Shown here: one piece after another, positions 1 to 10,800 of the stretch
How positions within the stretch are numbered: position 1 is the stretch's first letter
Layout: every line of letters begins with the position of its first letter
Assembly (NCBI GenBank): GCA_943328975.2
Contig: CALQCC020000003.1
Span: 62,001 to 126,000 of the forward strand
Length of the DNA stretch: 64,000 nucleotides
From: Bordetella parapertussis
GTDB lineage: Bacteria > Acidobacteriota > Terriglobia > Bryobacterales > Bryobacteraceae
Direction: 5' to 3'
Position numbers and translations under genes: made by a program
The notes under the pieces: generated by a model
What the model saw: the letters and a program-made list of their open reading frames with translations, nothing else
What the model was told of the DNA's origin: nothing
Database searches by the model: none

Positions 1-75
1 TTCGAGATGGTGATGCGCACGCTACTAAAAAGTGTAGTATGTTCGCGGGTGCGAAGCTTTAGCCGGGCGGAAATA

Positions 76-1158
76 TTAGCGTGCCGTTACTTTGAATACC
101 GCTTGGCCTAGTCGCAGGTAGAAAGAGGCCTCCGGGGCATCCTTGGGGCGTTCCACGGCTCGCACGTCAACCTGAACTTGAATATTCGAGGCGGCGCCGT
201 CGTGTTGAATGGAATACGTTCCGCTGAGCGCCGCCTCTGCGGTTGCGGGTGTTGAAGGGGCTCCGGAAAGGGGGAGATTGAAGACGATGGCGAAGGTCTC
301 CTCATTCCATCGGCCCGCCATGCCAATCTCTCCGTTCTTGCCTGAGATAGATTGAAGCCGCCCGGCGAGAGCCCGCAGCAGGCCGGCAGCGACGCGTGGG
401 TCGGAGCGCGCGATCTGAGCAAGGTCGGGCAGCCCCACGAGGAATACACAGAAGCCCTCGTTGAGTAAGATCAGGTCCTTAATACGGCCATCGAGCTTGG
501 CGCGATTCCACACTCCCGTAGTGGGATCGCTGAGAGCCGCGCGATGCTCGTGGTCGACCACTTGGTGCAGGTGACGGATTTCATCTTCGAGCTGTGCAAT
601 GACGACTCCTTGTGAACGTTGGATGTCTTCGCAGCTTTTGATGGCGACCTCGCCAGCGTGGCGGATGGCTGCACGAATCGCGGCAACGTCGCCGGTGAGC
701 GCCTTTGCCTCCAACCCTTCAAATTCCTGGCGTAGCACTTGTTCTTGATTGGTCCCTGAGTCCAGAACCTTTACGATGAACGTCTGCATCGACTCCATCA
801 CGTCGACCGTTTCGGTCCGCATGCGAGTCACTTCCGTCTGGGCGAGTTCGCAGTAGGCCCGCAGTGCGCTGCGAAAATCGTTGGCCAAGCGGTCGGCTTC
901 CGATGGTTCCAATAGCGAATTGGTCTGGTTGGACAGCCGCTCCAAATTATTGCGGAGGTCATTTCTGTCCTCGCTCCTCAACTCGATGGAATACTCAGCG
1001 GTGGAAGCGATGCACCGCGAAAGAATTCGCTGGATCGCGAGTTGCTGCTCATCGGCTTGATCCAGTTGCGCGACGGACTTACGAAAGGAAAGGACTGACA
1101 TAGGAACCGTACCCTTCTTATCGTGATCCTGAGCAGGAATCATAGAGTCAACTTTCAT
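76..1158 (-). CDS. coiled-coil protein with degenerate GGDEF-like domain
   Basis: ORF; 'ALSDPTTGVWNRAKLDGRI' resembles the GGDEF-domain N-terminal motif; the signature loop reads RWNEETF instead of GGDEF. Confidence 0.7.
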   Translation of the reverse strand: MKVDSMIPAQDHDKKGTVPMSVLSFRKSVAQLDQADEQQLAIQRILSRCIASTAEYSIELRSEDRNDLRNNLERLSNQTNSLLEPSEADRLANDFRSALRAYCELAQTEVTRMRTETVDVMESMQTFIVKVLDSGTNQEQVLRQEFEGLEAKALTGDVAAIRAAIRHAGEVAIKSCEDIQRSQGVVIAQLEDEIRHLHQVVDHEHRAALSDPTTGVWNRAKLDGRIKDLILLNEGFCVFLVGLPDLAQIARSDPRVAAGLLRALAGRLQSISGKNGEIGMAGRWNEETFAIVFNLPLSGAPSTPATAEAALSGTYSIQHDGAASNIQVQVDVRAVERPKDAPEASFYLRLGQAVFKVTAR

Positions 1159-2272
1159 GCTGCGGGCCCGTGACCATCTCCACGGCGTGCGACAGGCGCG
1201 AGAAGAACAACGCAGGAGATTCGCCGGGCGTGTGTTGCACCAGTTCCAGCTGAGGCTCGATCTTCAGCGTCCTGGGCAGGCCTTCGTGTTGGAAGATATG
1301 GCACGTTGTGAGTTTCCTGCGCCATTGGTCGGGTTCCAGGTTGCGCGGGGCGGTGACGGCGTACACTCCAGCGCACCATGCAGCGGGACGCCCAGGCTGT
1401 GCGAGCGATGCCAGATTTGTTTCCAACTCCGCGAGGGCCGTATCGACGCGGTCGCGTGGATACTTCCGATAGAAATGTTCCTGCCCCGGGAGGCCCATCA
1501 GCACGACGCCAAACGCGCGGTTCTGCTGCAAGAGATCTTCCACCTGCTTGTCGAATGTTCGCTTCTCGACGAAGCCCTCTTTGAGGACAGGCTTTTGCCG
1601 GCCGCGATGCAATTCGGATTGCAACACGCGGATCTCATCCCGCAATTGTGCGATCACCAGGTTGTGCGCCTGCTTCAGTCCTTCGTAACTTTCGGTCACC
1701 GTGTGCAGCGTCTGACGAACCGCTTCCCGTAGGTGATGGATATCCTCGCTTCCGGTGGCCTGGCGTAACTGCCCGAATTCGCGGCGCAGCACCGTCTCAT
1801 GTTCGCCACTGCTGGTAGAAACGCCTTGTGCGAACGCTTGCATGGCAGTCGCGGCGGCGGCCAATTCTTCGTGCAGCCGCCTCACCTGCTGGCTGGCCTT
1901 CTCTGAATATTGGCGCAGCTCGCCTCGAAAGGCGGTGTGGGCGGCAGACAGATCCTCGGCTCCCGTGCTCTTGCCCAGTCGGCCCGCCAAACCCAAGACC
2001 TGCTCCCGAAACGTCTCCGCTTCGTGCCGGTTCACTTCCACCACGTGCTCAGCCGAGGTCGACACGGCCTCCGCAAACGCTTTGGCTGCGGCGCGGTGTA
2101 GCGCCTCCGCCTCGTCAATATCTTTCATCGATTGGCGCAGTGAGATCAAGAGGCTCCTCTTGATCCGCTTATCGGATGGGAAGGGCCGTCTATGAGGAAA
2201 AACGCATGCCGGCGAAGCTGACCACGCTCGACTCGTCAATGTTCCACTGTTGATAGTGTTTGAGCTGGCCAC
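1148..2272 (-). CDS. paralogous coiled-coil/degenerate GGDEF-like protein (start uncertain; an internal ATG 'MKDIDEAEALH' is likely)
   Basis: ORF; same architecture as the downstream gene; no GGDEF signature left; overlaps the next gene by 11 bp. Confidence 0.6.
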   Translation of the reverse strand: MASSNTINSGTLTSRAWSASPACVFPHRRPFPSDKRIKRSLLISLRQSMKDIDEAEALHRAAAKAFAEAVSTSAEHVVEVNRHEAETFREQVLGLAGRLGKSTGAEDLSAAHTAFRGELRQYSEKASQQVRRLHEELAAAATAMQAFAQGVSTSSGEHETVLRREFGQLRQATGSEDIHHLREAVRQTLHTVTESYEGLKQAHNLVIAQLRDEIRVLQSELHRGRQKPVLKEGFVEKRTFDKQVEDLLQQNRAFGVVLMGLPGQEHFYRKYPRDRVDTALAELETNLASLAQPGRPAAWCAGVYAVTAPRNLEPDQWRRKLTTCHIFQHEGLPRTLKIEPQLELVQHTPGESPALFFSRLSHAVEMVTGPQHES

Positions 2273-3410
2273 GAGCTTGAGGAACCGCGCGTAGGAACGT
2301 ATAAATCGGCGACGAGCCGCACCATTTCAACTCAGCCTGACTCTGGTCTCGATCCTGCTGCACGCGTTCCCAAAACCCGCGCGCGTCTCCCGCTTCCATG
2401 CAAGTGATGCGGTCGCGATCGCGCCGGCCGACCTCCATCATCTCCCCTTGATCCGCTGTGGCCGTGAAACGATCGCCGTAGCGTTGGCCCATGTGCGCCA
2501 TGTCGACGCCCAATACCCAGCAGAGGTTCGAGCCTTCGCGCGCGGCCATTTCCCCCAACGCGCCGAACATGCGCTCGACCTGCGGGCTATCCTCCGGCAG
2601 GCCGCCTTCGTAGAGACTCTTCAAGAAGGACCCACATAAGACGGGCAGCACGCGGATCTCCGGACCGACTAGATGCTGCAGGAAGATGATTTGAAACTCG
2701 ATGGAATGTTCAATGGCGTGGCAGTAGTCTTCCATTCGCACGGCGTCACCGGCAGTACGCGCCAATTCGTCGATCAAGCTGTAAGCGGGCATCGTCGATC
2801 CGAGCGGCGTTTCAAAAGGCTTCCGCGTGAGACCGAAGCGGTCGGGCTCGCCGTAGTGCGATGTGCCGAGCACGACGAACGTGCGGTTGGCATCGGCGGG
2901 CGTCAGCGCCCGATACGCGGCGCGATACGATTCGATGCCGCCGAAAGGACTGACGTGCGGGGCGGCAATGCCCAACGTCGTGCCCGATGACGCCGGCTCC
3001 TGCGGACCCGTGAGGTACTCGCGCATGACGTCGGTCAGTTCCGCGGGCTCTTCCGGATAGCCGCTGCCGGCGTGTTGGGCCAGCCGAGCGGGTGCTGCGG
3101 CGAAGGCCTGCTCCACGTGCTCCTTGCGGTGCAGAAAGTTTTCGTCTTCCAGGAATCCGGCTTCGCTCAGCGTATCGACCAAGTGCTGCTCGATGTCGCT
3201 CACGTCGACGCTGCCGGTCAATCGGACCAAGTGCGCGCGCAGGTCTAGCGAGGACTGCTGGCCATCGAAGAACGTCAGGCATTCCACCATGTGGGGCGGA
3301 ATGATCAGCGTGGCATCCGAGAAATGGAAGGGGTCTCGGATCAACAGGCCGGGCTTCTCGGGCACGGGGGACGGCATGAAATCCAGGTCGGGGCGCAGGC
3401 GAGGCAACAT
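2190..3410 (-). CDS. MEMO1 family protein (AmmeMemoRadiSam system protein B-like) with N-terminal extension
   Basis: 'GIAAPHVSPFGGIESYRAAYRAL...FVVLGTSHYG', 'EHSIEFQIIFLQHL', 'GVDMAHMGQRYGD' motifs; start trimmed to MLPRLRPDLDF. Confidence 0.8.
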   Translation of the reverse strand: MLPRLRPDLDFMPSPVPEKPGLLIRDPFHFSDATLIIPPHMVECLTFFDGQQSSLDLRAHLVRLTGSVDVSDIEQHLVDTLSEAGFLEDENFLHRKEHVEQAFAAAPARLAQHAGSGYPEEPAELTDVMREYLTGPQEPASSGTTLGIAAPHVSPFGGIESYRAAYRALTPADANRTFVVLGTSHYGEPDRFGLTRKPFETPLGSTMPAYSLIDELARTAGDAVRMEDYCHAIEHSIEFQIIFLQHLVGPEIRVLPVLCGSFLKSLYEGGLPEDSPQVERMFGALGEMAAREGSNLCWVLGVDMAHMGQRYGDRFTATADQGEMMEVGRRDRDRITCMEAGDARGFWERVQQDRDQSQAELKWCGSSPIYTFLRAVPQARGQLKHYQQWNIDESSVVSFAGMRFSS

Positions 3411-3451
3411 AGAGTCGTCCTTAGAATAGCGCGGACAGGTAGAATCGGAGT

Positions 3452-5239
3452 TTGCAACCTTTTGATGAATATTCGTCTCGGCTCGCTCGCTGGAGCCAGG
3501 AACTATCGCGGCGGCAGCGCACCCAGGGCCAGCTCGGCAACGCTCGTCTGGCAGCGGGCCTGTTGATCGCGGGTGTAGCAGCGGCTTCGCTGGGTCCAAC
3601 CTGGATTTCGCCATGGTGGCTGGCCCTGCCAGCAGCAGTACTGTTCGTGCTGATTGTGATTCATCCACGCATGGAACGGGCGCTGCAGCGAGCCACGCGG
3701 GCGAAGGCATTCTACGATCGCTGCGTGGCCCGTATGCAGAATCGATGGGCCGGTTCCGGCAGTCAAGGCGACGCGCTGCGCGATCCGAATCACGTCTATG
3801 CGGACGATCTCGACTTGTTCGGGCGCGGGTCATTGTTTGAATTGTTGTCGACCGCTCGCACAGCGACGGGTGAGCGAACGCTGGCGTCTTGGCTGCTCGC
3901 TCCAGGTGAACACTCGACCGTGACCGCGCGCCAAGGGGCGGTAGCGGAGATGAGCTCCCGGCTGGATTTGCGCGAGGACTTGTCGGTCATCGGCGACGAT
4001 ATTCGCGCCGCGTTGGATGACCGGCGTCTGGCCACGTGGGGTGCCCGCCCAGCCGTTCGATTCTTCGCCGGAGCCCGGTGGATCGCTCTTTTGTTGGCTC
4101 TGGCAGCGGCAGCGGCCGCGGGAGCCTGGCTGTTAGGACGCGTCACGCTGCGGCCTTTCTTCTACGTCGCGGTGGTCGAGATCCTTTTCGCCGTGGTGAT
4201 ACGGAAACAAGTCGGCGAAATTACGGACTCGGTAAACACACCTGCACGTGAGTTGCGCTTGATCGCGCTGCTACTGGAACGCTTGGAGCGGGAATCCTTC
4301 ACCTCCCCCGCGCTGGTCGCACTGCGCGCGCGGCTGGTCGCGCAAACCGGAGGTCGCGCGACGGAACATATTCGTCGCTTGGAACGCTTGGTCGAATGGA
4401 AAGAGTGGGCGCACAACCAGATCTTCGCCGTGGTGGCCGCTCCGCTGCTGTGGGTGCCGCAGTTTGCGATGGCGATTGAGAATTGGCGCCAGGAAAACGG
4501 TCCGCATATCGCGGACTGGATTGCGGCGGTGGGGGAATTTGAGGCGTTGGGATCGCTGGCCGCGTTCGCGTATGAGCGGTCAGATGCCGTGTTCCCAACC
4601 TTGCTCGACGTCACAGAGCCGAGCTACGACGCCGTTGGGCTTGCGCACCCCTTGATCGCGGCGAAAGAAGCCGTGGCGAACGACGTCCAGTTAGGCGGCG
4701 AGACACCACTGTGGATCGTCAGCGGCTCGAACATGAGCGGCAAGAGTACGCTGCTGCGCTCAGTTGGGCTGAGCGTGGTGATGGCCTGGGCGGGAGCTCC
4801 GGTGGTGGCTCGCGAACTGCGGCTATCGCGTTTGAAAATCGGTGCGTCGCTGCGGGCGAACGATTCGTTGGCCGATCACCGGTCCCGGTTCTACGCCGAG
4901 ATCCGCAAGTTGAAGGACATCGTGGACGCCGCAGGCGCGAAGCAACAGGTACTCTTCTTGCTGGACGAATTGCTCAGCGGGACCAACTCGCATGACCGCC
5001 GCATCGGGGCCGAAGCGTTGATCAAGGGGCTCCTGGAGCGCGGTGCGATTGGGCTGGCCACCACGCACGATCTTGCTCTGGCGGAGATCGCGGAGAGCTT
5101 GGGCGGGCGTGCGAAGAACGTCCACTTTGAGGATCAGTTTGAATCGGGCAAGATTGCATGGGACTATCATCTGCGGCCCGGCGTAGTGAAGCGCGGCAAC
5201 GCATTGGAGCTGATGCGAGCCGTCGGGCTTGAGGTCTGA
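3452..5239 (+). CDS. MutS-family ATPase with predicted transmembrane segments
   Basis: Walker A 'SGSNMSGKSTLLRSVG', Walker B 'VLFLLDELLSGTNSHDR', 'GLATTHDLALAEIA'; hydrophobic stretches near the N-terminus and mid-protein; TTG start. Confidence 0.8.
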   Translation: MQPFDEYSSRLARWSQELSRRQRTQGQLGNARLAAGLLIAGVAAASLGPTWISPWWLALPAAVLFVLIVIHPRMERALQRATRAKAFYDRCVARMQNRWAGSGSQGDALRDPNHVYADDLDLFGRGSLFELLSTARTATGERTLASWLLAPGEHSTVTARQGAVAEMSSRLDLREDLSVIGDDIRAALDDRRLATWGARPAVRFFAGARWIALLLALAAAAAAGAWLLGRVTLRPFFYVAVVEILFAVVIRKQVGEITDSVNTPARELRLIALLLERLERESFTSPALVALRARLVAQTGGRATEHIRRLERLVEWKEWAHNQIFAVVAAPLLWVPQFAMAIENWRQENGPHIADWIAAVGEFEALGSLAAFAYERSDAVFPTLLDVTEPSYDAVGLAHPLIAAKEAVANDVQLGGETPLWIVSGSNMSGKSTLLRSVGLSVVMAWAGAPVVARELRLSRLKIGASLRANDSLADHRSRFYAEIRKLKDIVDAAGAKQQVLFLLDELLSGTNSHDRRIGAEALIKGLLERGAIGLATTHDLALAEIAESLGGRAKNVHFEDQFESGKIAWDYHLRPGVVKRGNALELMRAVGLEV

Positions 5240-5254
5240 CGTTACAATTTAGGG

Positions 5255-5548
5255 GTGACGCCAAAACTTACCGATGCCGAACTCGCCGCGGGCCTTGCCG
5301 GCTTACCTGGCTGGACCGTGGAGCATGACAAACTGCATCGCTCCTACAAGTTTCCCGATTTCGCCCACGCGATGGGATTCATGGCGACAGCGGCTCCGAT
5401 GATTGAAAAACGCGATCACCATCCGGAGTGGGCCAACGTCTATAACCGCATCACGGTCCATCTGACAACGCACGATTCAGGCGGCATCACCAAGAAGGAC
5501 CTCGACCTAGCTGGCCTGATGGAGGGCATCGCGCAAAAGTTGCTATGA
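5255..5548 (+). CDS. 4a-hydroxytetrahydrobiopterin dehydratase (pterin carbinolamine dehydratase)
   Basis: 'GFMATAAPMIEKRDHHPEWANVYNRITVHLTTHDSGGIT' signature; GTG start. Confidence 0.93.
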   Translation: MTPKLTDAELAAGLAGLPGWTVEHDKLHRSYKFPDFAHAMGFMATAAPMIEKRDHHPEWANVYNRITVHLTTHDSGGITKKDLDLAGLMEGIAQKLL

Positions 5549-7809
5549 AACTGTTCTTGGCGCTGTTCCTCATCACGAGCGCGTGGGCCCAGACGTTTTC
5601 TGGTGCCTCCGCGCTAGACGCGATCACCGAAGAAGCGATCCGCGATGGATATATTCCCGGCGCGGTGGTCCTGGTGGGCCATCAGGGCAAGATCGTGTTC
5701 CGCAAAGCGTATGGCTCGCGCGCATTGGTGCCGCAGAAGGAAGCCGCGACGGTTGACACGATCTACGACGCCGCGTCGTTGACCAAGGTAATCGCGACCA
5801 CGCCCGCCATGATGAAACTGGTGGAGCAAGGCCGGGTGCGCCTGGCCGATCCGGTGACCGCGTATTTGCCGGAGTTCCAAGGCGGCATGAGCGAGATCAC
5901 TGTGCGTGACCTCATGATCCACTTCTCTGGCTTGCGGCCGGATCTGGATCTGGTGCCGGTGTGGTCGGGCTACGAGACGGGCATTCAGAAAGCGCTGATC
6001 GACAAGCCGACCGATCCTCCAGGAGCGAAGTTCGTTTACAGCGATATCAATTTTGAATTGCTGGGCGAGATTATCCGGCGCGTGAGCGGCAAGACTCTGG
6101 ACGAATTTGTGCAGGAGCAGATTTATCGTCCCTTGGGGATGCGTGACACGGGCTATCGCCCCGCTGCGTCGTTGGTCGACCGCATCGCACCGACAGAGAT
6201 CGATGCGACCACTGGTCAGCCGTTGCGTGGTGTGGTTCACGATCCGACAGCGCGCTACATGGGCGGCGTTGCTGGACACGCAGGCGTGTTCACTACGGTT
6301 GACGATCTTGCGATTTATGCGGAGATGATGCTCGGCATGGGACAGCGCGCGGGTGTGCGAATCTTTGCTCCAGCGACGGTGGAGCGCTTCACCGCTCAAG
6401 CGACCGCCGTTGGTCAGCCCGTGATTCGGGGCCTCGGCTGGGATATCGATTCGCCCTATTCGTCCAACCGTGGCGAACTCTGGGTCGGCGGCTACGGACA
6501 CACGGGCTTCACCGGTCCTGCGATCTGGATTCATCCGGCGTCGCAATCCTTCATCGTCATCATGGCGAACCGCAATCATCCACGCGGCGGGAGGAGCATC
6601 AACTCCTGGCGCAGCAAGGTGGCGTCTGTCGTGGCTGCGGCGCTGAGCTTGGAAACTCCTGCGGTAGCGAAGGCGCAGTCAACCTTCACGGGCCTCGACG
6701 TTCTCGCACGCCAGAATTTTGCGCCGCTCGCAGGCAAGCGCGTCGGACTCATCACGAATCAAACGGGCCTCGACCGCCAAGGGCGCCGCAATATCGATCT
6801 GATGCGCGCGGCCAAAGTGAATTTGGTGACCCTGTTTGCACCTGAACACGGGATCGCTGGAGCAGTAGATACAAATGACATCGCCGACGCTGTGGATGTT
6901 TCAACGGGTTTGCCGGTTCGTAGTTTGTATGGCAACGGTCGTACCCAGGTGACCGCAGGAATGTTCAAAGAGCTGGACGCCGTGGTGTTCGATATCCAAG
7001 ACGTTGGTGCCCGCTTCTACACCTACGGCTGCGCGATGCTCTATGGAATAGAGGAAGCCTCCAAGGCGGGAGTGCCGTTCTACGTTCTGGACCGGCCCAA
7101 TCCGATCACAGGCTCGCGCGTCGAAGGTCCGCTGTTGGATGCGAGCTTGAACAGCAACGTCGGCTGCTACGACTTGCCGGTGCGTCACGGGATGACGTTG
7201 GGAGAGATCTCCACGATGGCGAATGCCGAGCGCCACTGGAACGCCAAGCTCCAAGTGATCCGCATGGAGAACTGGCAGCGCGACACGTGGTTCGACGCGA
7301 CCGGGTTGCCGTGGGTGGACCCTTCGCCGAACATGCGCAGCCTGAACGCGGCAACTCTATATCCGGGCATCGCTCTGCTGGAAACACAAAAAGAATACTC
7401 CGTGGGTCGCGGCACTGACGTCCCGTTTGAACACATCGGAGCTGAATGGATCGACGGCGAAAAGCTTGCAGAGTCCCTCAACGCCGTAGCGGTCCCCGGC
7501 ATTCGCGTCTATCCGGTGCGCTTCCAACCGACGTCGTCGGTGGCGACCGGCAAAATGATCGAGGGTGTTCGTTTTGTCGTGACGGATCGCGAGCGCTTCG
7601 ACGCGGTTCGATTCGGGCTGGAAGTCGCGAGTGTTCTCAGAACTCTCTACCCAGGCAAGTTGGACTTTGAAGGGAGCCGCAATTTGATCGGCAATCGCGC
7701 CGTAGTGGATGCGTTGATAGCAGGCGACTCAACCACTGCGATCTTGACTAAAGTGGAGACTGCCTTGCAGTCGTTCCTTGTTCGCCGGGCTGCGTTCCTT
7801 CTGTACTAG
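5545..7809 (+). CDS. secreted beta-lactamase-like serine hydrolase fused to DUF1343 (NamZ-like exo-beta-N-acetylmuramidase) domain
   Basis: N-terminal 'AASLTKVIATTPAMM' (SxxK) and serine-hydrolase motifs; C-terminal 'GKRVGLITNQTGLD...LFAPEHGIAG...DIQDVGARFYTY' DUF1343 motifs; signal peptide. Confidence 0.88.
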   Translation: MKLFLALFLITSAWAQTFSGASALDAITEEAIRDGYIPGAVVLVGHQGKIVFRKAYGSRALVPQKEAATVDTIYDAASLTKVIATTPAMMKLVEQGRVRLADPVTAYLPEFQGGMSEITVRDLMIHFSGLRPDLDLVPVWSGYETGIQKALIDKPTDPPGAKFVYSDINFELLGEIIRRVSGKTLDEFVQEQIYRPLGMRDTGYRPAASLVDRIAPTEIDATTGQPLRGVVHDPTARYMGGVAGHAGVFTTVDDLAIYAEMMLGMGQRAGVRIFAPATVERFTAQATAVGQPVIRGLGWDIDSPYSSNRGELWVGGYGHTGFTGPAIWIHPASQSFIVIMANRNHPRGGRSINSWRSKVASVVAAALSLETPAVAKAQSTFTGLDVLARQNFAPLAGKRVGLITNQTGLDRQGRRNIDLMRAAKVNLVTLFAPEHGIAGAVDTNDIADAVDVSTGLPVRSLYGNGRTQVTAGMFKELDAVVFDIQDVGARFYTYGCAMLYGIEEASKAGVPFYVLDRPNPITGSRVEGPLLDASLNSNVGCYDLPVRHGMTLGEISTMANAERHWNAKLQVIRMENWQRDTWFDATGLPWVDPSPNMRSLNAATLYPGIALLETQKEYSVGRGTDVPFEHIGAEWIDGEKLAESLNAVAVPGIRVYPVRFQPTSSVATGKMIEGVRFVVTDRERFDAVRFGLEVASVLRTLYPGKLDFEGSRNLIGNRAVVDALIAGDSTTAILTKVETALQSFLVRRAAFLLY

Positions 7810-10800
7810 ATCCCGAACAGCACGCCGCGCGCGGGGATCCCGGTGAGTTGCGTCAACGCGTAGGCGTACCACTGCAACTGACGCTCATACTGCCTGCGCC
7901 GATCCGATACGTCCGCATCGGTTTTGAAATCGACCACTACCCAAGCGCCATCTTCCACGAATGCAAGATCGATGACGCCGTCCATCAAGCGGTTACCTTC
8001 CAGGCGCAACGTGATCGGATACTCGCGATGGCAGCGCTCGGCGTTTCGCGCACGTTCCAGTAGCGAGTGACGCAGCGCGGCTGCTACCGCTTCACATGCG
8101 GCAGTGGTTTCGTCCTCAGTCGCTCCAAGGATGCGAGCGTTCATCTCCACCACTTTGCCGATCGCGACTTCGGCGGCTGTGAGTGCCACGTCGCGCAACG
8201 CCGCGTGTGCCAATGCGCCGAAGCGGCGGCCACCAGGACGCGCGGTCTTCATCGTCTCGACGTATTCCAATGGCGGTGGCGCCCCCGGAGGCGCTTGCGA
8301 AGTCTGGCTGGGAAGGAATACTTCAAACTCCGGTTGCGAGCCCGCGTGAATCGTAGCGCGCCGCTCCTCGCGCCACGCCTGATAGGTAGCAGCGCTCTCC
8401 CCTCCGTCATCCTTGAGCAATTCCTCCTGACGAAGCCCGTAATCGGCTTCCGCTCCGAGCCGCAATTGAAATGGATCCCACCAGACAACGTTGTGCGTTC
8501 CCGTTTGTGGCGCGATCAAACCCGGACGGACCGACGCCTCCGGCATTTGATCGTAATCGCGAGGGCGGTCACGCACGCTGACCTGGCCGAACTTAGGACA
8601 GCCTTCCGCCGGTTGTGCCGCGCGCCACTCATCGCGCGCTGGGTAGAGCGCCTTATCGAGCGGACTGAGCCAGCCTTCCAGCGGAAAGGGTTCGTCGCCG
8701 ACGGCAGGCACTACCAACAAGTCCCGAGCCCGTGTGGCCGCCACGTAGGCCACGCGCACGCCCTCGGCGCGTTCCCGGAACGCTTCATCGCTTTCGTGAT
8801 CGAGCAATTCCCAGGGCGCGCAGCGCAACAATCGCGTCGCACAGAGTTTCCGCTCAGCATCCACAAATTGATCCGGATCACGCGCCGAGATGTTCGCGGT
8901 GAGGTCCGCCAGAACCACCACGGGGAACTCAAGCCCCTTGGCCCCATGAACGGTCATGAGCCGCACGCCATCGGAGTCCTCTTCCAGCACCGGCGCTTCC
9001 GCGGCTTCTGCTTTTTCTGCCTGCGTCGTCAGTTCCTCGACGAAGCCACGAAACGAAATGCCCCCGGACATCTCAAATGTGCGGGCGAGGTCGGCTACGC
9101 GAGCCACGTTCGCCAGGATCTGATTGCCCCCAGGACGCAACAGGAATCCGGCATGAGCGCGAGTGGCTTCGAGCAGGGCGTTAACGGTGGCCGCGAAGGG
9201 GCGACTGTTGCGCTCTCGATGCAGTGTTGCGAGGAGTTCCAGCGCATCCGCCACCATCGGTTCAGCCCCTTCGCGATGGAAGAGGTGCAGGCGTCCGAAT
9301 TGTTTCTTGTGGACAAAGAGCACCTCGTCCGGGATCGCGAACAGCGAACCTTTCAACGTTGCAAAGACGCTCAACTCGTCGTCTGGCCACTCGATGGCCG
9401 TGAGCGCGGCACGCAGGGTCTCAACTTCTTCGCGATGGTGGAACGACTTCGAACCAGCCAGCAAGTGCTCCACTCCCCGGGCTTCCAGTGCCCGCGCATA
9501 TTCCCGCGTGAGATCCTGGCCGGCCTGCGTCCGCCGGCGGAACAGCACCGCGATGTCGCGAGCCGCATAACCCCAGCCGCTTTCCTGCACCAGCCATGCG
9601 ATGAAGGCGGCGATCGCATCCGGCAACGACTTATTGACGGCATCTTTCGAGAGCCGCATCTTGTAAGGCTTGGGGACCGGCAGCGCGATCACACTCGGTC
9701 GACCGGGAATCTCTTCGCGATGTTGTTCCAGCGCCGCGTATTCGGCATGACCGTCGCCCGTCATCTCCGTTTCAAACGCCGCGTTCACGAACGCTTGAAT
9801 ATTCGGGACGGACCGGAAACTGCGCGTCAATCGAACGAAACCCACGCCTTTGGACATCAGGTCTTCGCACACCTGCTGGTAGAGGTGAATATCCGCGCGA
9901 CGGAATTTATAGATGGACTGTTTGGGGTCGCCGACTAGAAATAACTTCCCCGGTTCCTCATCCCCTGCCAGCAGCATCAGGATCTCGACTTGCAGTGGAT
10001 CGGTGTCCTGAAACTCATCCACGAACAGTCGCTTGAACCGCCGCTGCAAGTATTCCCGAACCGCGAGGTCGTTCCGCACCAAGTCTCGAGTGCAGATAAG
10101 CAGGTCGACGAAATCAAGTTTCCCCTGACGGCGTTTGCGCTGGTTGTATTCTTCCACCAGCCCGGACATTTCGTCGCGAAGTTCCGCGGCGAGGTCGGCG
10201 TCCGCGCGACGACGGAACTCTTCGATCCAGACCATCAAGCCGTCGCGCGATTGAATCAATTCCTCGCGCAACACGCCGCCGCCGTATTCGCCCGAGCCTT
10301 TCTTGGTATCACGCCGCAAGTCACGGGCCAGCTTGAGTACCTGCGCCTCCAGGACATCGTAGTCCGGCTCTTCGCCCGCGACCTCCGGGCGATCAATCGA
10401 TTGCATCATCAGCCGCACGGGCTGTAGTCCACGATACAAATTATCCGTCACGCGGCGCGGACGCGAACTCGCCTCCGCCAACTCGCGAGCCTTGCGCAAC
10501 AGCGTCCGGATTTCCTCCTCGCGCGCGAACGGTTCACGCCGCCAGGCAGTAGGATAGTCGCGCCACTCGATCAACTTGCGTCCCGCGTATTGCAGTTGCT
10601 CGATCGGCGGTCCGTCGTCCCAAGTGTCGCGCCACGCCAGTCGAGCGAAGGCGCGCTTCAATCCCGGCGACGATTCCCCCAGTTGCTTCTCCAGCCATGT
10701 TCGGAAAGAACTTTGAAACAGGCGGTTCGCTTCTTGTTCGTTGAGTTCCTCAAACGCCGGGTCGATGCCCGCTTCCACTGGCCGCTCACGCAAGATCTGC

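Noticed and set aside
8067-9938. 623-aa plus-strand ORF
   Set aside because: Antisense to the AddA-like gene; composition is that of a GC-rich shadow ORF with no recognisable domain.
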